From assembly GCA_022984795.1 (NCBI GenBank), contig JALIHJ010000051.1:124001-188000 (forward strand): a DNA stretch of 64,000 bases. Direction: 5' to 3'. This document shows, one piece after another, positions 35,361-43,627 of this stretch (the stretch's first letter is position 1; the number at the start of each line of letters is the position of its first letter). The notes below the pieces were generated by a model. That model was not told where the DNA came from, ran no database searches, and was given only the letters and a program-made list of their open reading frames with translations. Origin of the DNA: Fabrea salina. Taxonomy: Eukaryota > Ciliophora > Heterotrichea > Heterotrichida > Fabreidae. Made by a program: the position numbers and the translations under genes.

Positions 35361-37211
35361 ATGTTCCGAAGGTTTTCAAAAGCTCTGCAAAACTACGCAA
35401 CAAAGCTAAGAATCCATTCAGTAGAAGCTACTACACAGGCAGGTTCCGGACACCCTACTTCGTGTTCTTCTTTGGCAGAAATATTTTCTGTGCTTTACTT
35501 CCATCCTGCAGGACTCAGGTACTTTTCCGAAGACCCTGGGAACTTCTGTAACGATAGACTTGTACTCAGCAAAGGTCACTCAGCTCCTCTTTTATACGCA
35601 AGTGCCTGTGAAGCTGGACTCATTCCTTTGGAGTCCCTTAAAACCATGCGAAAAGTCACCAGCGACCTTGAAGGACACCCCACTCCTCGACTTAGCTTTG
35701 TGGACGTGGCAAGTGGGTCCCTTGGACAAGGAATTTCTTCAGCGGTAGGAATGGCCTACTGCAGTAAGTACTTTGAAGACTCCCAGATAAGGGTTTTTGC
35801 GATTCTAGGTGACGGTGAGTGTGCAGAGGGATCAGTCTGGGAAGCCTTTAACTTCGCAGGGTTCTACAAGCTAGACAACTTGTGCGCAGTCATCGACGTT
35901 AACAGACTGGGTCAAAGCGAAGAAACTATGTGCGGGCACAACCTAGAGTTTTACAAGTCCAAAGCAGAAGCCTTTGGATGGGAAGCTATTTGCATAGACG
36001 GACACAATATCCAAGAAGTCATTTCTGCACTTGAAACAGTTAAAAGCACCAAAGGGAAGCCAAGCGTCATCATTGCCAAAACCATTAAAGGAAAAGACTT
36101 CTTAGGAATAGAAAATGAACTCAACTGGCACGGGAAACCCTTAGGAGACAAAACTGAGAGCGTTATCAGCTACTTAAAGTCCCAGCTGCACCCAACTGAG
36201 GAAAAGTCTCTGCCCCAAAAGCCCCTTTCCAAAGGTCAGTTTCCTGGAAAGGAACCTTTTAAGATCCAACAACCCCACTACACTCTGCAAGACCTAGTTG
36301 CTACACGCACTGCCTACGGAGAAGCCCTTAGTGCTTTAGGAAGCGACTCAAGAATAGTAAGCTTGGACGCAGACACCAAAAACTCAACAATGGCTTACTT
36401 GTTCAAAGAAAAGCACCCAAAAAGGTTCATTGAGTGCTACATTGCTGAGCAAAACATGGTGGGCGCAGCTTTAGGAGTATCCAAAAGAGGCAAAGTGCCT
36501 TTTGTGTCGACTTTTGGAGCTTTTCTTACAAGGGCTTTTGACCAAGTCAGAATGTGCGGCCTCAGCTGGGGAAACGTTAAGTTCGTGGGGAGTCACTGCG
36601 GAGTAAGTATAGGTGAAGACGGAGCTAGCCAAATGGGACTTGAAGACTTAGCTATGTTCCGTTCAATTCCTAACTCCCTTGTTTTGTACCCTTCAGACGC
36701 AGTGTCTACTTACAAGGCTGTAGAGCTAGCAGCTAACCACCCAGGAGTTGCTTACATTCGGACTTCGCGTCCTAGCACTCCAGTTATCTACAGCAACAGT
36801 TTAGAAGTAGTCTCTGGCCAAAGCATTGTAGTTAAAGAAAGTTCTCAGGACAGAGCCTGTGTGGTTGCAGGAGGAGTTACTCTGCACGAAGCTTTAAAAG
36901 CTTACGAAGAACTCCAAAAGGAAGGAGTCAATGTAAGGGTTGTAGACATGTTTAGTGTTAAACCTGTAGACTTAAAAACTCTGAGTAAGTGCTCTGAGGA
37001 GTGTGGAAGTATACTGGTGGTGGAGGATCACTACTTAGCAGGGGGTATGTTTGAAGCTGTGTGCTCAGCTTTGGCGCCAAGCAAAGCAAAAGTCCATGGA
37101 CTCTGCGTGGAAGGTGTTCCTAGAAGTGGGAAACCTCAAGAGTTGCTGAGTATGTTTGGAATAAGTTCAAGTGCAATCAAGCAAAAGCTAAAAGACATAA
37201 TTAAAGCTTAA
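35361..37211 (+). CDS. TKT: Transketolase
   Basis: A 616-aa enzyme of the pentose phosphate pathway (human TKT 623). It moves two-carbon units between sugar phosphates using thiamine diphosphate. TPP domain: RIHSVEATTQAGSGHPTSC with the conserved His, then GDGECAEGSVWEAF...N for Mg and diphosphate (about residues 150-185). Pyrimidine domain from about residue 312, with the activating Glu in IAEQNMVGAALG, and the C-terminal domain from about 490. Length and motif order resemble animal-type TKT. No plastid or mitochondrial leader is clear. Confidence 0.96.
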   Translation: MFRRFSKALQNYATKLRIHSVEATTQAGSGHPTSCSSLAEIFSVLYFHPAGLRYFSEDPGNFCNDRLVLSKGHSAPLLYASACEAGLIPLESLKTMRKVTSDLEGHPTPRLSFVDVASGSLGQGISSAVGMAYCSKYFEDSQIRVFAILGDGECAEGSVWEAFNFAGFYKLDNLCAVIDVNRLGQSEETMCGHNLEFYKSKAEAFGWEAICIDGHNIQEVISALETVKSTKGKPSVIIAKTIKGKDFLGIENELNWHGKPLGDKTESVISYLKSQLHPTEEKSLPQKPLSKGQFPGKEPFKIQQPHYTLQDLVATRTAYGEALSALGSDSRIVSLDADTKNSTMAYLFKEKHPKRFIECYIAEQNMVGAALGVSKRGKVPFVSTFGAFLTRAFDQVRMCGLSWGNVKFVGSHCGVSIGEDGASQMGLEDLAMFRSIPNSLVLYPSDAVSTYKAVELAANHPGVAYIRTSRPSTPVIYSNSLEVVSGQSIVVKESSQDRACVVAGGVTLHEALKAYEELQKEGVNVRVVDMFSVKPVDLKTLSKCSEECGSILVVEDHYLAGGMFEAVCSALAPSKAKVHGLCVEGVPRSGKPQELLSMFGISSSAIKQKLKDIIKA

Positions 37212-37481
37212 AGAGTTTAAAGCACTGAACTTACAGTGCGACTGTTAAATTTGGTTCTTAAATTTTTTCATCCATTTTGCTAGTTCACTTCAATTCTATT
37301 GGACACCAAGTATTTAATTCAGCCCTGTATAATAACTTTTTTGTCTGCAATCTAACAATCAACTATTTACCTCAAAATATGAAAATAAGTCAATTGCCCA
37401 GTACAAAATTAAATTCAACTACACTCTAAAACACCACAAAAACACCCAAAGCTTAAACGCCTATGAAATAAGTAAGTAATA
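37212..37481. other. Intergenic stretch, 270 bp
   Basis: AT-rich spacer between transketolase and the TRF4-type gene, both on the plus strand. I see no gene, tRNA or repeat. It likely contains the 3' end of transketolase and the promoter of the next gene. Confidence 0.5.
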
Positions 37482-40142
37482 ATGGTAACACTCTACGGCC
37501 ATGACACTCCTAGCATCATCAAAGTTCTTTCAGACACACTGGAAGGACCTAAGTCTTCTCCTCCGGAGTTGGCAAAGAAGAAAAGAGCCAAGAAAGGCTA
37601 CCTGATCGAGCTCTACAGAGTTGCCCCCCATAAAAGCGACGACTCAGAGCACTCAGCCCACATCATTTCTTGGCTGAGGTCCCGAACCCCTGAATCTAGG
37701 GAAGCTCTTTCTTCGCTCCACAATCCCCTTGTGGCTTCCTTCGTCAAGCAGATGTACACCAAAAAGCTTGTAGAAGGCGAGTTCGACTTCGCACTCATAG
37801 ATGACCCCAAAATTCTAGAAGAAGGGAGATTAGACGAAATATTTTATTTCCGGAGGAAAAATCTCGACTCCATTTCCCCTACTAATTCGAAGTTTTCAGC
37901 TGAAAAAAGAGTGGAGCAGCTCTTGAAACTAACTGACACCGAGGAGTACCTAGACACTCTAAACTTTGACAAAGAACTCACCAAAGACTTCGACCAGCTT
38001 TTGGATCTGATGAATCAAGTTTCAAGCAACAAAGCTTTCCAAGTACCCTGCAGGGCTTTTTGGGACAGCTACCTGAAGAAGTGGCTTTGGGAGTACCCTC
38101 CTTGGATGAACCCTAGCAAGTTCAACACTCTGGCAGCTTGGGCATGTGCTTCAATTGAAAGGGCTTTTTGGACCAAGTACTGGCAGATGAAGGAACCCCA
38201 CAAACTCACTGAGGGGTCCTTGCCTGAAGAACCCGAGGTTCCTTTTTACCTGAACCAGAAAAAGCAACTAGGCGAGTTCCTGAGCAAAATTTCCCAAAAC
38301 AAGCAAAAAGAAATCGTAGGGAACGTTGATGACCTAGGAAGGACTTTCCAGTCCATAAAGCAAGACCTGTCCAAGTTAAGTCAGACCCAAATAAGCACTT
38401 GGTTTTACCCCTACTTCAGGTTCCCCATGCTCAACACCCTAGAAAGTAGTGTGCTCATGTGCTATGGTGCACAAATTGCAAGTTTGTACTCTTCAAACTC
38501 AACCAGAAACATCCAACACTTCCAAAGCACCAAAAGCGTCCAGTCAATCTTAGACAAGCTTAAAAACGAAAGCCCCGAAAACTTCATAGAGTTTCTAGCT
38601 TGCTCTTCGCTTGAAAGGTCAGTGACCATCTTCGACATCTTGGCCCGCAAAGTGCTCCAAAAAATCAAGTCAGCTTACACTGAAAAAAACGCCCAAGACC
38701 TTCTCCAGATTTGCGAAGCCGAAAACAAACCTAAATCTTCCAAAAAGCCAAAAAAGAAAAGAAAGGACAGAAACTCCAGTCCAGAGTCAGTCAGGTCCGA
38801 AAGCACCAACTCTTCCACAAAAGCTTCTCAGGACGAAGAAGACCAGTTGGTCCTAGCTGAGAAAAAAGTCGTTTCTGAAATAGTCAAAGACATCATATCC
38901 AAAGTCATAGAGACTGCCAAACCTAAACCTTACAAGGTTTGTGACTTAAAAGTCACTGACTTAGAAACCATCAACGAGGCTGAGTTCCAAACAGTCAACA
39001 AAAAGAAGTTCAAAAAACCCCCCCAAAACAACAAAAGACCCCAAAACAGAAACAAAAACAAACGCCAAAGAAAAAACAACAAAAAACAAACCAAAGCTCC
39101 TCCCAAAAAAGAACAACCTACCCAGCTTGAGATTCACTGGGAAACCAACCCTGGAGTTTCCAAAACTTCTACAAACCAAGTAGAGTTCCCTCCTCTACTA
39201 GCTTCCAGCAACTCTTTTGACAGAACTGACACCCTCCACCAAGAGATCATTCAGTTTGGCAACCAAGTCCTTTCTTCTATGTCTGCTAAAAAGCCCATCA
39301 TCGAAGCCTTCAAGTCCAGACTCAGGGAAGTCGTCTGGTCTTTGTTTCCAGAAAGCGACTTAGAAGTTTACGGGTCCTACGGCTCAGGACTGGCCTTAGA
39401 GTTCAGCGACATTGACGTAGCCATTACAAACACCAACTTGTTTTCTAGGGACTTAATCCAAATGGCCTGCTTGCAGCTAGCTACTATTCTTGAAAACTGC
39501 GGCTGGGTGCTAAACGTGAGCTGTATTGCTACAGCAGCAGTGCCCGTGATCAAGTTGCAGTTCCACAGTTTTTACTGCTCAGGTTTAGGAAACGAAATCA
39601 TCATGGCAGACGTTACCTTTGACGACTCAAACGAGTTCCAGACAGGAACTCACCTAGGCATACCCTCGCTCATGAAAACTTGTGAGCTAATCAACGAAAG
39701 ACCTCAAGTCCAGTACCTTGCTTTGGTTCTTAAAAAGTTCCTCTACGCGAATCAACTCAACTCTGCTTACAAAGGAGGACTGAGTTCCTACAGCCTGACC
39801 CTGTGGATAGTTGCCTGCTTGAACCAAATGGAAACCCCTACAGAGAACCTGGGTGAGTTGCTTTTGGAGTTTCTAGACCTGTTTGGCAAGAGGTTCGACC
39901 CAACTTGCACAGGAGTTTCAGTGGCAAACAAAGGGTAGGGTTTATTTAGGTCTTTTTTCAAGCTGGGCACTTACTACGGACAAGTCGTGACACTGGACCC
40001 TGTAAATTCGGCCAACAACACTACAAGGTCTTCTTACAACATTACGGAAGTACTCCAAGTTTTTGCTTGGGCGCACGGTAGGATATCTTCTCTACTGAAA
40101 AAGGGTAGCAGATACGTTCTTAAGGAATTTTTGAAAAACTAA
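37482..40142 (+). CDS. Non-canonical poly(A)/terminal nucleotidyltransferase (TRF4/PAPD5 type), two exons
   Basis: Exon 1 is 37482-39934, exon 2 is 39950-40142, with a 15-nt intron in phase 2; 881 aa. The nucleotidyltransferase core begins near residue 585; the GS motif and metal site are VYGSYGSGLALEFSDIDVAI with D643 and D645, and the third carboxylate is D710 in MADVTFDD. The PAP-associated part follows (about 730-881), and exon 2 supplies its end, LGTYYGQVVTLDP and NITEVLQVFAWAHGRI. TRF4 proteins tail RNAs for the nuclear exosome. The N-terminal 580 residues are unrecognised, ending in a Lys/Asn/Gln-rich basic stretch (about 505-550). Confidence 0.88.
39935..39949 (+). other. 15-nt spliceosomal intron in TRF4-type gene
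   Basis: GTAGGGTTTATTTAG, phase 2. If retained, its first in-frame codon after the junction is TAG. Splicing extends the frame by 63 codons of family-like sequence. Confidence 0.88.
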
Positions 40143-40163
40143 TTTATGTAATTTTCCAAATAA

Positions 40164-41036
40164 TTAGATTCTTTGCAGGATTGTGTGTATTTCTAGAACT
40201 AAGGACTTCACCTTGGACTCTTGAAGGGCTAGTTTCACTCTGAAAGCTTGGTCTTTCAGTTTTAAGTTCCTAACGTTGCTTTCTACTGTTTTAAGTACTT
40301 CTTTGTAGTAGTTTATTTCTGAAGTTAAGTTGAATAACTTCCACCTGCTAAAAGCACTTGCTAGTTTCTTTGAAGGGTTGAGTAGAGTTTTAGTGACTTT
40401 GAGCGAAGTAGTTAACTCGGAGGACTTAGTTCTTAAAGCTCCAGACATTTTAACTGAGTTCAGGAACCAAGAGTACAGGTACTTCTTGATGTGGACTAGA
40501 ACTCTGTAGTTCCAGTGTCTAGTGCAAGCTTTAAGCACTCTTAAGGCGTGCTTTTTGTGAAGGGCCTCTTGTTTTTTAGCAAGGGTTTCTTTTTCAAACA
40601 ACTTGAGTCTGGAACTCTTAGTTGCACCCAGCATTCCTTGGGCTTTAAGTAACTTTCTTCTTTTGAGCCACAAAATATCCAGCAAGCACTCATAAGGTTT
40701 TTCTTGGGTCTTAGATCTGATGCTCCACCTGTAAAAGTAACCTAGTCCAAAAGCCTTTTGTGAGGCTTCTAGCCAGTTATCTAAAGCCCAAGTTAAGTAT
40801 GAACTAGTTTGAGAAGAAAAAGTAGACTTAGTACAGTCTGAGAAGTCTTTAGTTTCTAAAAAAGAGTACTTTTCTTGGAATCGGTCACACAACTTTTGAA
40901 CTGACTTTCTTAAGCCTGAAACTCTTTCAATCAGTGAAGAATTTAAATCAACTTTACACTCAGGAATCAGCTTTGAAATCTTTTCAATCATAAAGTTGAC
41001 TTGGTGCTCAACAGAGTCTTCAGGAAGAGTTTCCAT
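40164..41036 (-). CDS. Unknown 290-aa helical protein with Trp-containing repeats
   Basis: Not recognised. Basic and helical throughout. Several segments follow a hydrophobic-x-x-F/Y-x-x-W rhythm: GYFYRWSIRSK, KACTRHWNYRVLVH, KYLYSWFLNSVK and ASAFSRWKLFN. This resembles the centrin-binding repeats of Sfi1-type proteins, which are frequent in ciliate cortical fibres, but the spacing is irregular. Its ATG directly follows the stop of the upstream gene on the same strand (TAAATG at 41039-41034). Confidence 0.6.
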   Translation of the reverse strand: METLPEDSVEHQVNFMIEKISKLIPECKVDLNSSLIERVSGLRKSVQKLCDRFQEKYSFLETKDFSDCTKSTFSSQTSSYLTWALDNWLEASQKAFGLGYFYRWSIRSKTQEKPYECLLDILWLKRRKLLKAQGMLGATKSSRLKLFEKETLAKKQEALHKKHALRVLKACTRHWNYRVLVHIKKYLYSWFLNSVKMSGALRTKSSELTTSLKVTKTLLNPSKKLASAFSRWKLFNLTSEINYYKEVLKTVESNVRNLKLKDQAFRVKLALQESKVKSLVLEIHTILQRI

Positions 41037-41654
41037 TTATTTAATTTTAGTGTATTGTTCAAAGGTTTCGTGGCGCTAAGTAAAACTTACAGGGTCGTTA
41101 GGAGTCCACTTTAAGGATTTTTCAAATATTCTTGAAGGGGTTATAAGGGCGTCCTTGTCTCTTTTGTCTAGTAAAGGTCCATGTTCTAAGTACTGTTCTT
41201 TGGAAGAGTTAAAAACTTCAAGGCGCTACTTAGCACTTACACTGTCAGAAGGGGCCCACTTAGAGTGGTCGAAAACTCTGTTAGGAGTGAAGGTGGCTTC
41301 TTTTTCAAGGGGTTTTTTGTAAGGTCCGTGCTCTAAGAACCCAGACTTTGAAAAGAAAGGCTTAGTTGCTACTTGGGTGTGGAAGTCTTTTTTCTTGGTG
41401 AGGCCAGTGATCTTTCCTGAGAAGAGTTTTTGGTTTCTGAGTTGTTTTGTGCGTTTTTGCTGGGCTTTCTGTTTGATTGCTTGGAGTTGGTTTCTTTTTT
41501 CTTGCATCTTGGCTACAATGCTTTGGATACTGTCGACTTCGGATTTAATGCGTTTTTGGTGTTGAGTGGACTCTTCAAAGTAGATTCTGGCAAGTTCTTC
41601 TTGGTCTTCTTGGGGTTCTTGGGGTTCTTCTATAGTTTCCTCTGGGTTTTCCAT
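41037..41654 (-). CDS. Unknown 195-aa protein, three exons, with duplicated LEHGP module
   Basis: Exons: 41241-41654, 41091-41225 and 41037-41075, joined by two 15-nt phase-0 introns. The N-terminal 90 residues are acidic (EETIEEPQEPQEDQEE) then Lys/Gln-rich coiled coil. After that comes a repeated unit: SKSGFLEHGPYKKPLEKEA...TPNRVFDHSKWAPSDS in exon 1, and SSKEQYLEHGPLLDKRDKD...TPSRIFEKSLKWTPNDP in exon 2. Both units end exactly at an intron and are followed by R(L/H)E.F. The start at 41654 (MENPEETIEE) is preferred; a Met 24 codons upstream overlaps the next gene. Function unknown. Confidence 0.78.
41076..41090 (-). other. 15-nt spliceosomal intron (second intron of the LEHGP gene)
   Basis: On the minus strand GTAAGTTTTACTTAG, phase 0; retention gives an in-frame TAG as the last codon. 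It lies at the same place in repeat unit 2 as the other intron does in unit 1. Confidence 0.8.
41226..41240 (-). other. 15-nt spliceosomal intron (first intron of the LEHGP gene)
   Basis: On the minus strand GTAAGTGCTAAGTAG, phase 0; retention gives an in-frame TAG. Splicing adds a second repeat unit similar to exon 1. Confidence 0.85.
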
Positions 41655-41667
41655 ATATGTTAGATTA

Positions 41668-41934
41668 TTATGGGTTTTCTTTGTGTTGGTAGTATATACA
41701 AGTAACTGGGCCGTGTTTGTACTCAACTAGTTTTTGCTTCTTTTTAAGTCTGGTTTTTTTATTTCTGTCCTGCAAAGGTTTGGGTTGGTACTGAGGGTCT
41801 ACACAAACAGGCTTGGAGGGTTCTTCACCTTCGCTGTCTGACTCGTAGCCGCTTTTAGGGCGTGACTCAGGCACCGTTACTACTCTAGGTTCATTATCCT
41901 TTACAATTCCGACGCTTTCTTCTTTCTGTTCCAT
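41668..41934 (-). CDS. Small unknown protein (88 aa)
   Basis: Not recognised. Hydrophilic, with an acidic Ser-rich middle (SGYESDSEGEE) and a basic C-terminal part (NKKTRLKKKQK) ending YYQHKENP. It is 13 bp upstream of the three-exon gene on the same strand and 7 bp from the divergent 471-aa gene. Taken as real because of its position and its start within a TATATAA spacer arrangement. Confidence 0.55.
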   Translation of the reverse strand: MEQKEESVGIVKDNEPRVVTVPESRPKSGYESDSEGEEPSKPVCVDPQYQPKPLQDRNKKTRLKKKQKLVEYKHGPVTCIYYQHKENP

Positions 41935-41941
41935 TATATAA
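41935..41941. promoter_or_regulatory. 7-bp divergent intergenic spacer
   Basis: TATATAA separates two initiation codons. It can serve as a TATA-like or initiator element on both strands. Confidence 0.5.
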
Positions 41942-43357
41942 ATGGCGTACTTGCTTGAAGGAGACGGTCTGCTAGATGCTTTCTACCACTATATCTGGCT
42001 GAAAGAAGTTAAAGACAACGGGTTCCGGGGGTTTTTTATTCCAGACACAGTAGTTTACAAGTACCAACAGCCGAGGAGTTGGTACTTCACTTCAATTGAC
42101 GGCACAATTAAGAAGAAGTGTAAGGACAAACTAACAGCACAGCACATCAAACAAGCTTTTCTCAGAAAAGTGTCAGACAGCGGAATAGTTGCTAGTTTCA
42201 TTTATATCTCAAACAACACAAGGACAGTTGAGTTCTTTGGAGTTGAAGAACTAAAACAGTTTTTGAGCTACGGAAAAAAGGCCCAAGAAGGAATACTCCA
42301 GAAGTTTGTAGACCCCAAAGACGATAAAAACACCTTGATACAAATGGTGTGGAGTCCTAAGATCTGTATGTTTGAGTACCGAGAGAACTTAAAAGACCTG
42401 TACGACTTAAGGTACGATATGTACGAAAGGGCTGTGACCTTTGAAGGCGAGGAGTTTCACAGCCGAAGCCTTCCTATAAGAGGCAAAGAAATGAAAAAGT
42501 ACCTGCAAGAACTCATAACTGACTTAGTTGAACACATAGCTGTTGTTTCCAAGAATAAGATTAAAATTAACCGCATGGTGCTGCACTTCAAACTGGACAT
42601 AAACGAAAACCTTTGGCTCCTAAGAGCTACTTCTATCAGGTGCGCAAACGAAGCAGCCAACGCCCCTTTAGACCTGAACTCATTTACTAGGCTGCCTGAA
42701 ACTATTAACAGCAAAAAGTTCTCAGTAAACGCACAAACTGCTATGGAGCTCAAAAAGACTGTGTTGTGTCGGAGTTGTGAAGAAGCTATGGAGTCAGGAC
42801 GCATGTTTGAGATTTCTTACAAAATGATCATCAACTCCCAAAGAGACAAAGAAACCCCTCCTCTCATTTCCAAAATCCACCCTAATTTCACCTACGAAGA
42901 CTTTAAGCTGTTCAAGTATAACCCTATTTTTCTAAACAAACAAACCTTAGTGTGCGACAAGTGCTTTTTACTTTACACTAAATTAAGTGGGAACTCTGGT
43001 GCAGTGCCCCAGCCTGAAATAGGACCTTTGTGGGGAACCCAACCTTTGGACCCTTACAAGACCCAGCACCGCAGAGAATCCACTAGTTCTACCTTAAGAA
43101 AACCCTCCAAAGGACAGCTTAGAGCAGTTAGTTCAGTGCAGGCTTTAAGGACTTACTCAAGGGCAGGAGGTGAGTTTGAGTTTAACTTGCAGAACTTCCA
43201 AGAACTTCCCAGAATTCCTAACTTAGACTTTGGCAAGCCTAAGCTAGAACAACAAGTAACTAACCAAAAGTCCTTAGCTAAGATGCTTGGAGGAAACGAC
43301 ATATCTTCTTTTTTACAAGAAATTTACGCCAGAAGGCGCAGGAACGTTTTAATTTAG
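41942..43357 (+). CDS. Unknown conserved-type 471-aa protein with paired CxxC motifs
   Basis: Family not recognised. An alpha/beta N-terminal part (about residues 1-235) starts with MAYLLEGDGLLDAFYHYIWLKE and resembles a folded enzyme or ciliary protein domain. Two CxxC pairs, VLCRSCEEAM (about residue 278) and LVCDKCFLLY (about 338), could hold one zinc. The last 110 residues are basic, Ser/Arg-rich and disordered. Long, uninterrupted and with normal codon use, so certainly coding. Possible axonemal or cortical protein; weak inference. Confidence 0.75.
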   Translation: MAYLLEGDGLLDAFYHYIWLKEVKDNGFRGFFIPDTVVYKYQQPRSWYFTSIDGTIKKKCKDKLTAQHIKQAFLRKVSDSGIVASFIYISNNTRTVEFFGVEELKQFLSYGKKAQEGILQKFVDPKDDKNTLIQMVWSPKICMFEYRENLKDLYDLRYDMYERAVTFEGEEFHSRSLPIRGKEMKKYLQELITDLVEHIAVVSKNKIKINRMVLHFKLDINENLWLLRATSIRCANEAANAPLDLNSFTRLPETINSKKFSVNAQTAMELKKTVLCRSCEEAMESGRMFEISYKMIINSQRDKETPPLISKIHPNFTYEDFKLFKYNPIFLNKQTLVCDKCFLLYTKLSGNSGAVPQPEIGPLWGTQPLDPYKTQHRRESTSSTLRKPSKGQLRAVSSVQALRTYSRAGGEFEFNLQNFQELPRIPNLDFGKPKLEQQVTNQKSLAKMLGGNDISSFLQEIYARRRRNVLI

Positions 43358-43389
43358 AGTTAACTCATTTAGAATACTCATTTACACTG

Positions 43390-43620
43390 CTAACTAAGGA
43401 CTATGTCTCCGTTTTCTAAGTTTTCAAAGTTGTCTTCTATCAGAGCATTGGGGTTGGCATCGGGGTTACCCTTTCTATCTGATAACTGTAAAGAAGTCGA
43501 AGGGAACCCCCACTTCCCGCTAGGGTCGTTGTTCTTCGAAAAAGGACTCACGTGGTCTTGTTTCTGGTCAGCAGGCATTTCAGGCTGCACAACCTTGCTT
43601 GAAGAACTTCCGCATCCCAT
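43390..43620 (-). CDS. Small acylated-type protein (MGCGSSSSK, 76 aa)
   Basis: The start is placed at 43620, where the product opens with MGCGSSSSK, a near-ideal N-myristoylation site (Gly2, Ser6) with a palmitoylatable Cys3. The remaining 65 residues are polar and disordered. A longer frame upstream on this strand runs across the divergent TPR gene and is ignored. Probably a membrane-anchored peripheral peptide at plasma or ciliary membrane. 7 bp separate it from the TPR gene start. Confidence 0.7.
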   Translation of the reverse strand: MGCGSSSSKVVQPEMPADQKQDHVSPFSKNNDPSGKWGFPSTSLQLSDRKGNPDANPNALIEDNFENLENGDIVLS

Positions 43621-43627
43621 TTTATAT
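43621..43627. promoter_or_regulatory. 7-bp divergent intergenic spacer
   Basis: TTTATAT lies between the MGCG start and the TPR start, and the TATA run continues into the ATG. Same style as the spacers at 41935-41941 and 13879-13887. Confidence 0.5.

Noticed and set aside
37380-37481. Short upstream frame or intron before the TRF4-type gene
   Set aside because: The 16-codon frame is not protein-like and no 15-16-nt intron links it to the main frame.
43403-43627. Upstream part of a longer plus-strand frame before the TPR gene
   Set aside because: Antisense to the MGCG gene and without domain similarity; the Met at 43628 fits the spacer pattern and the TPR start.
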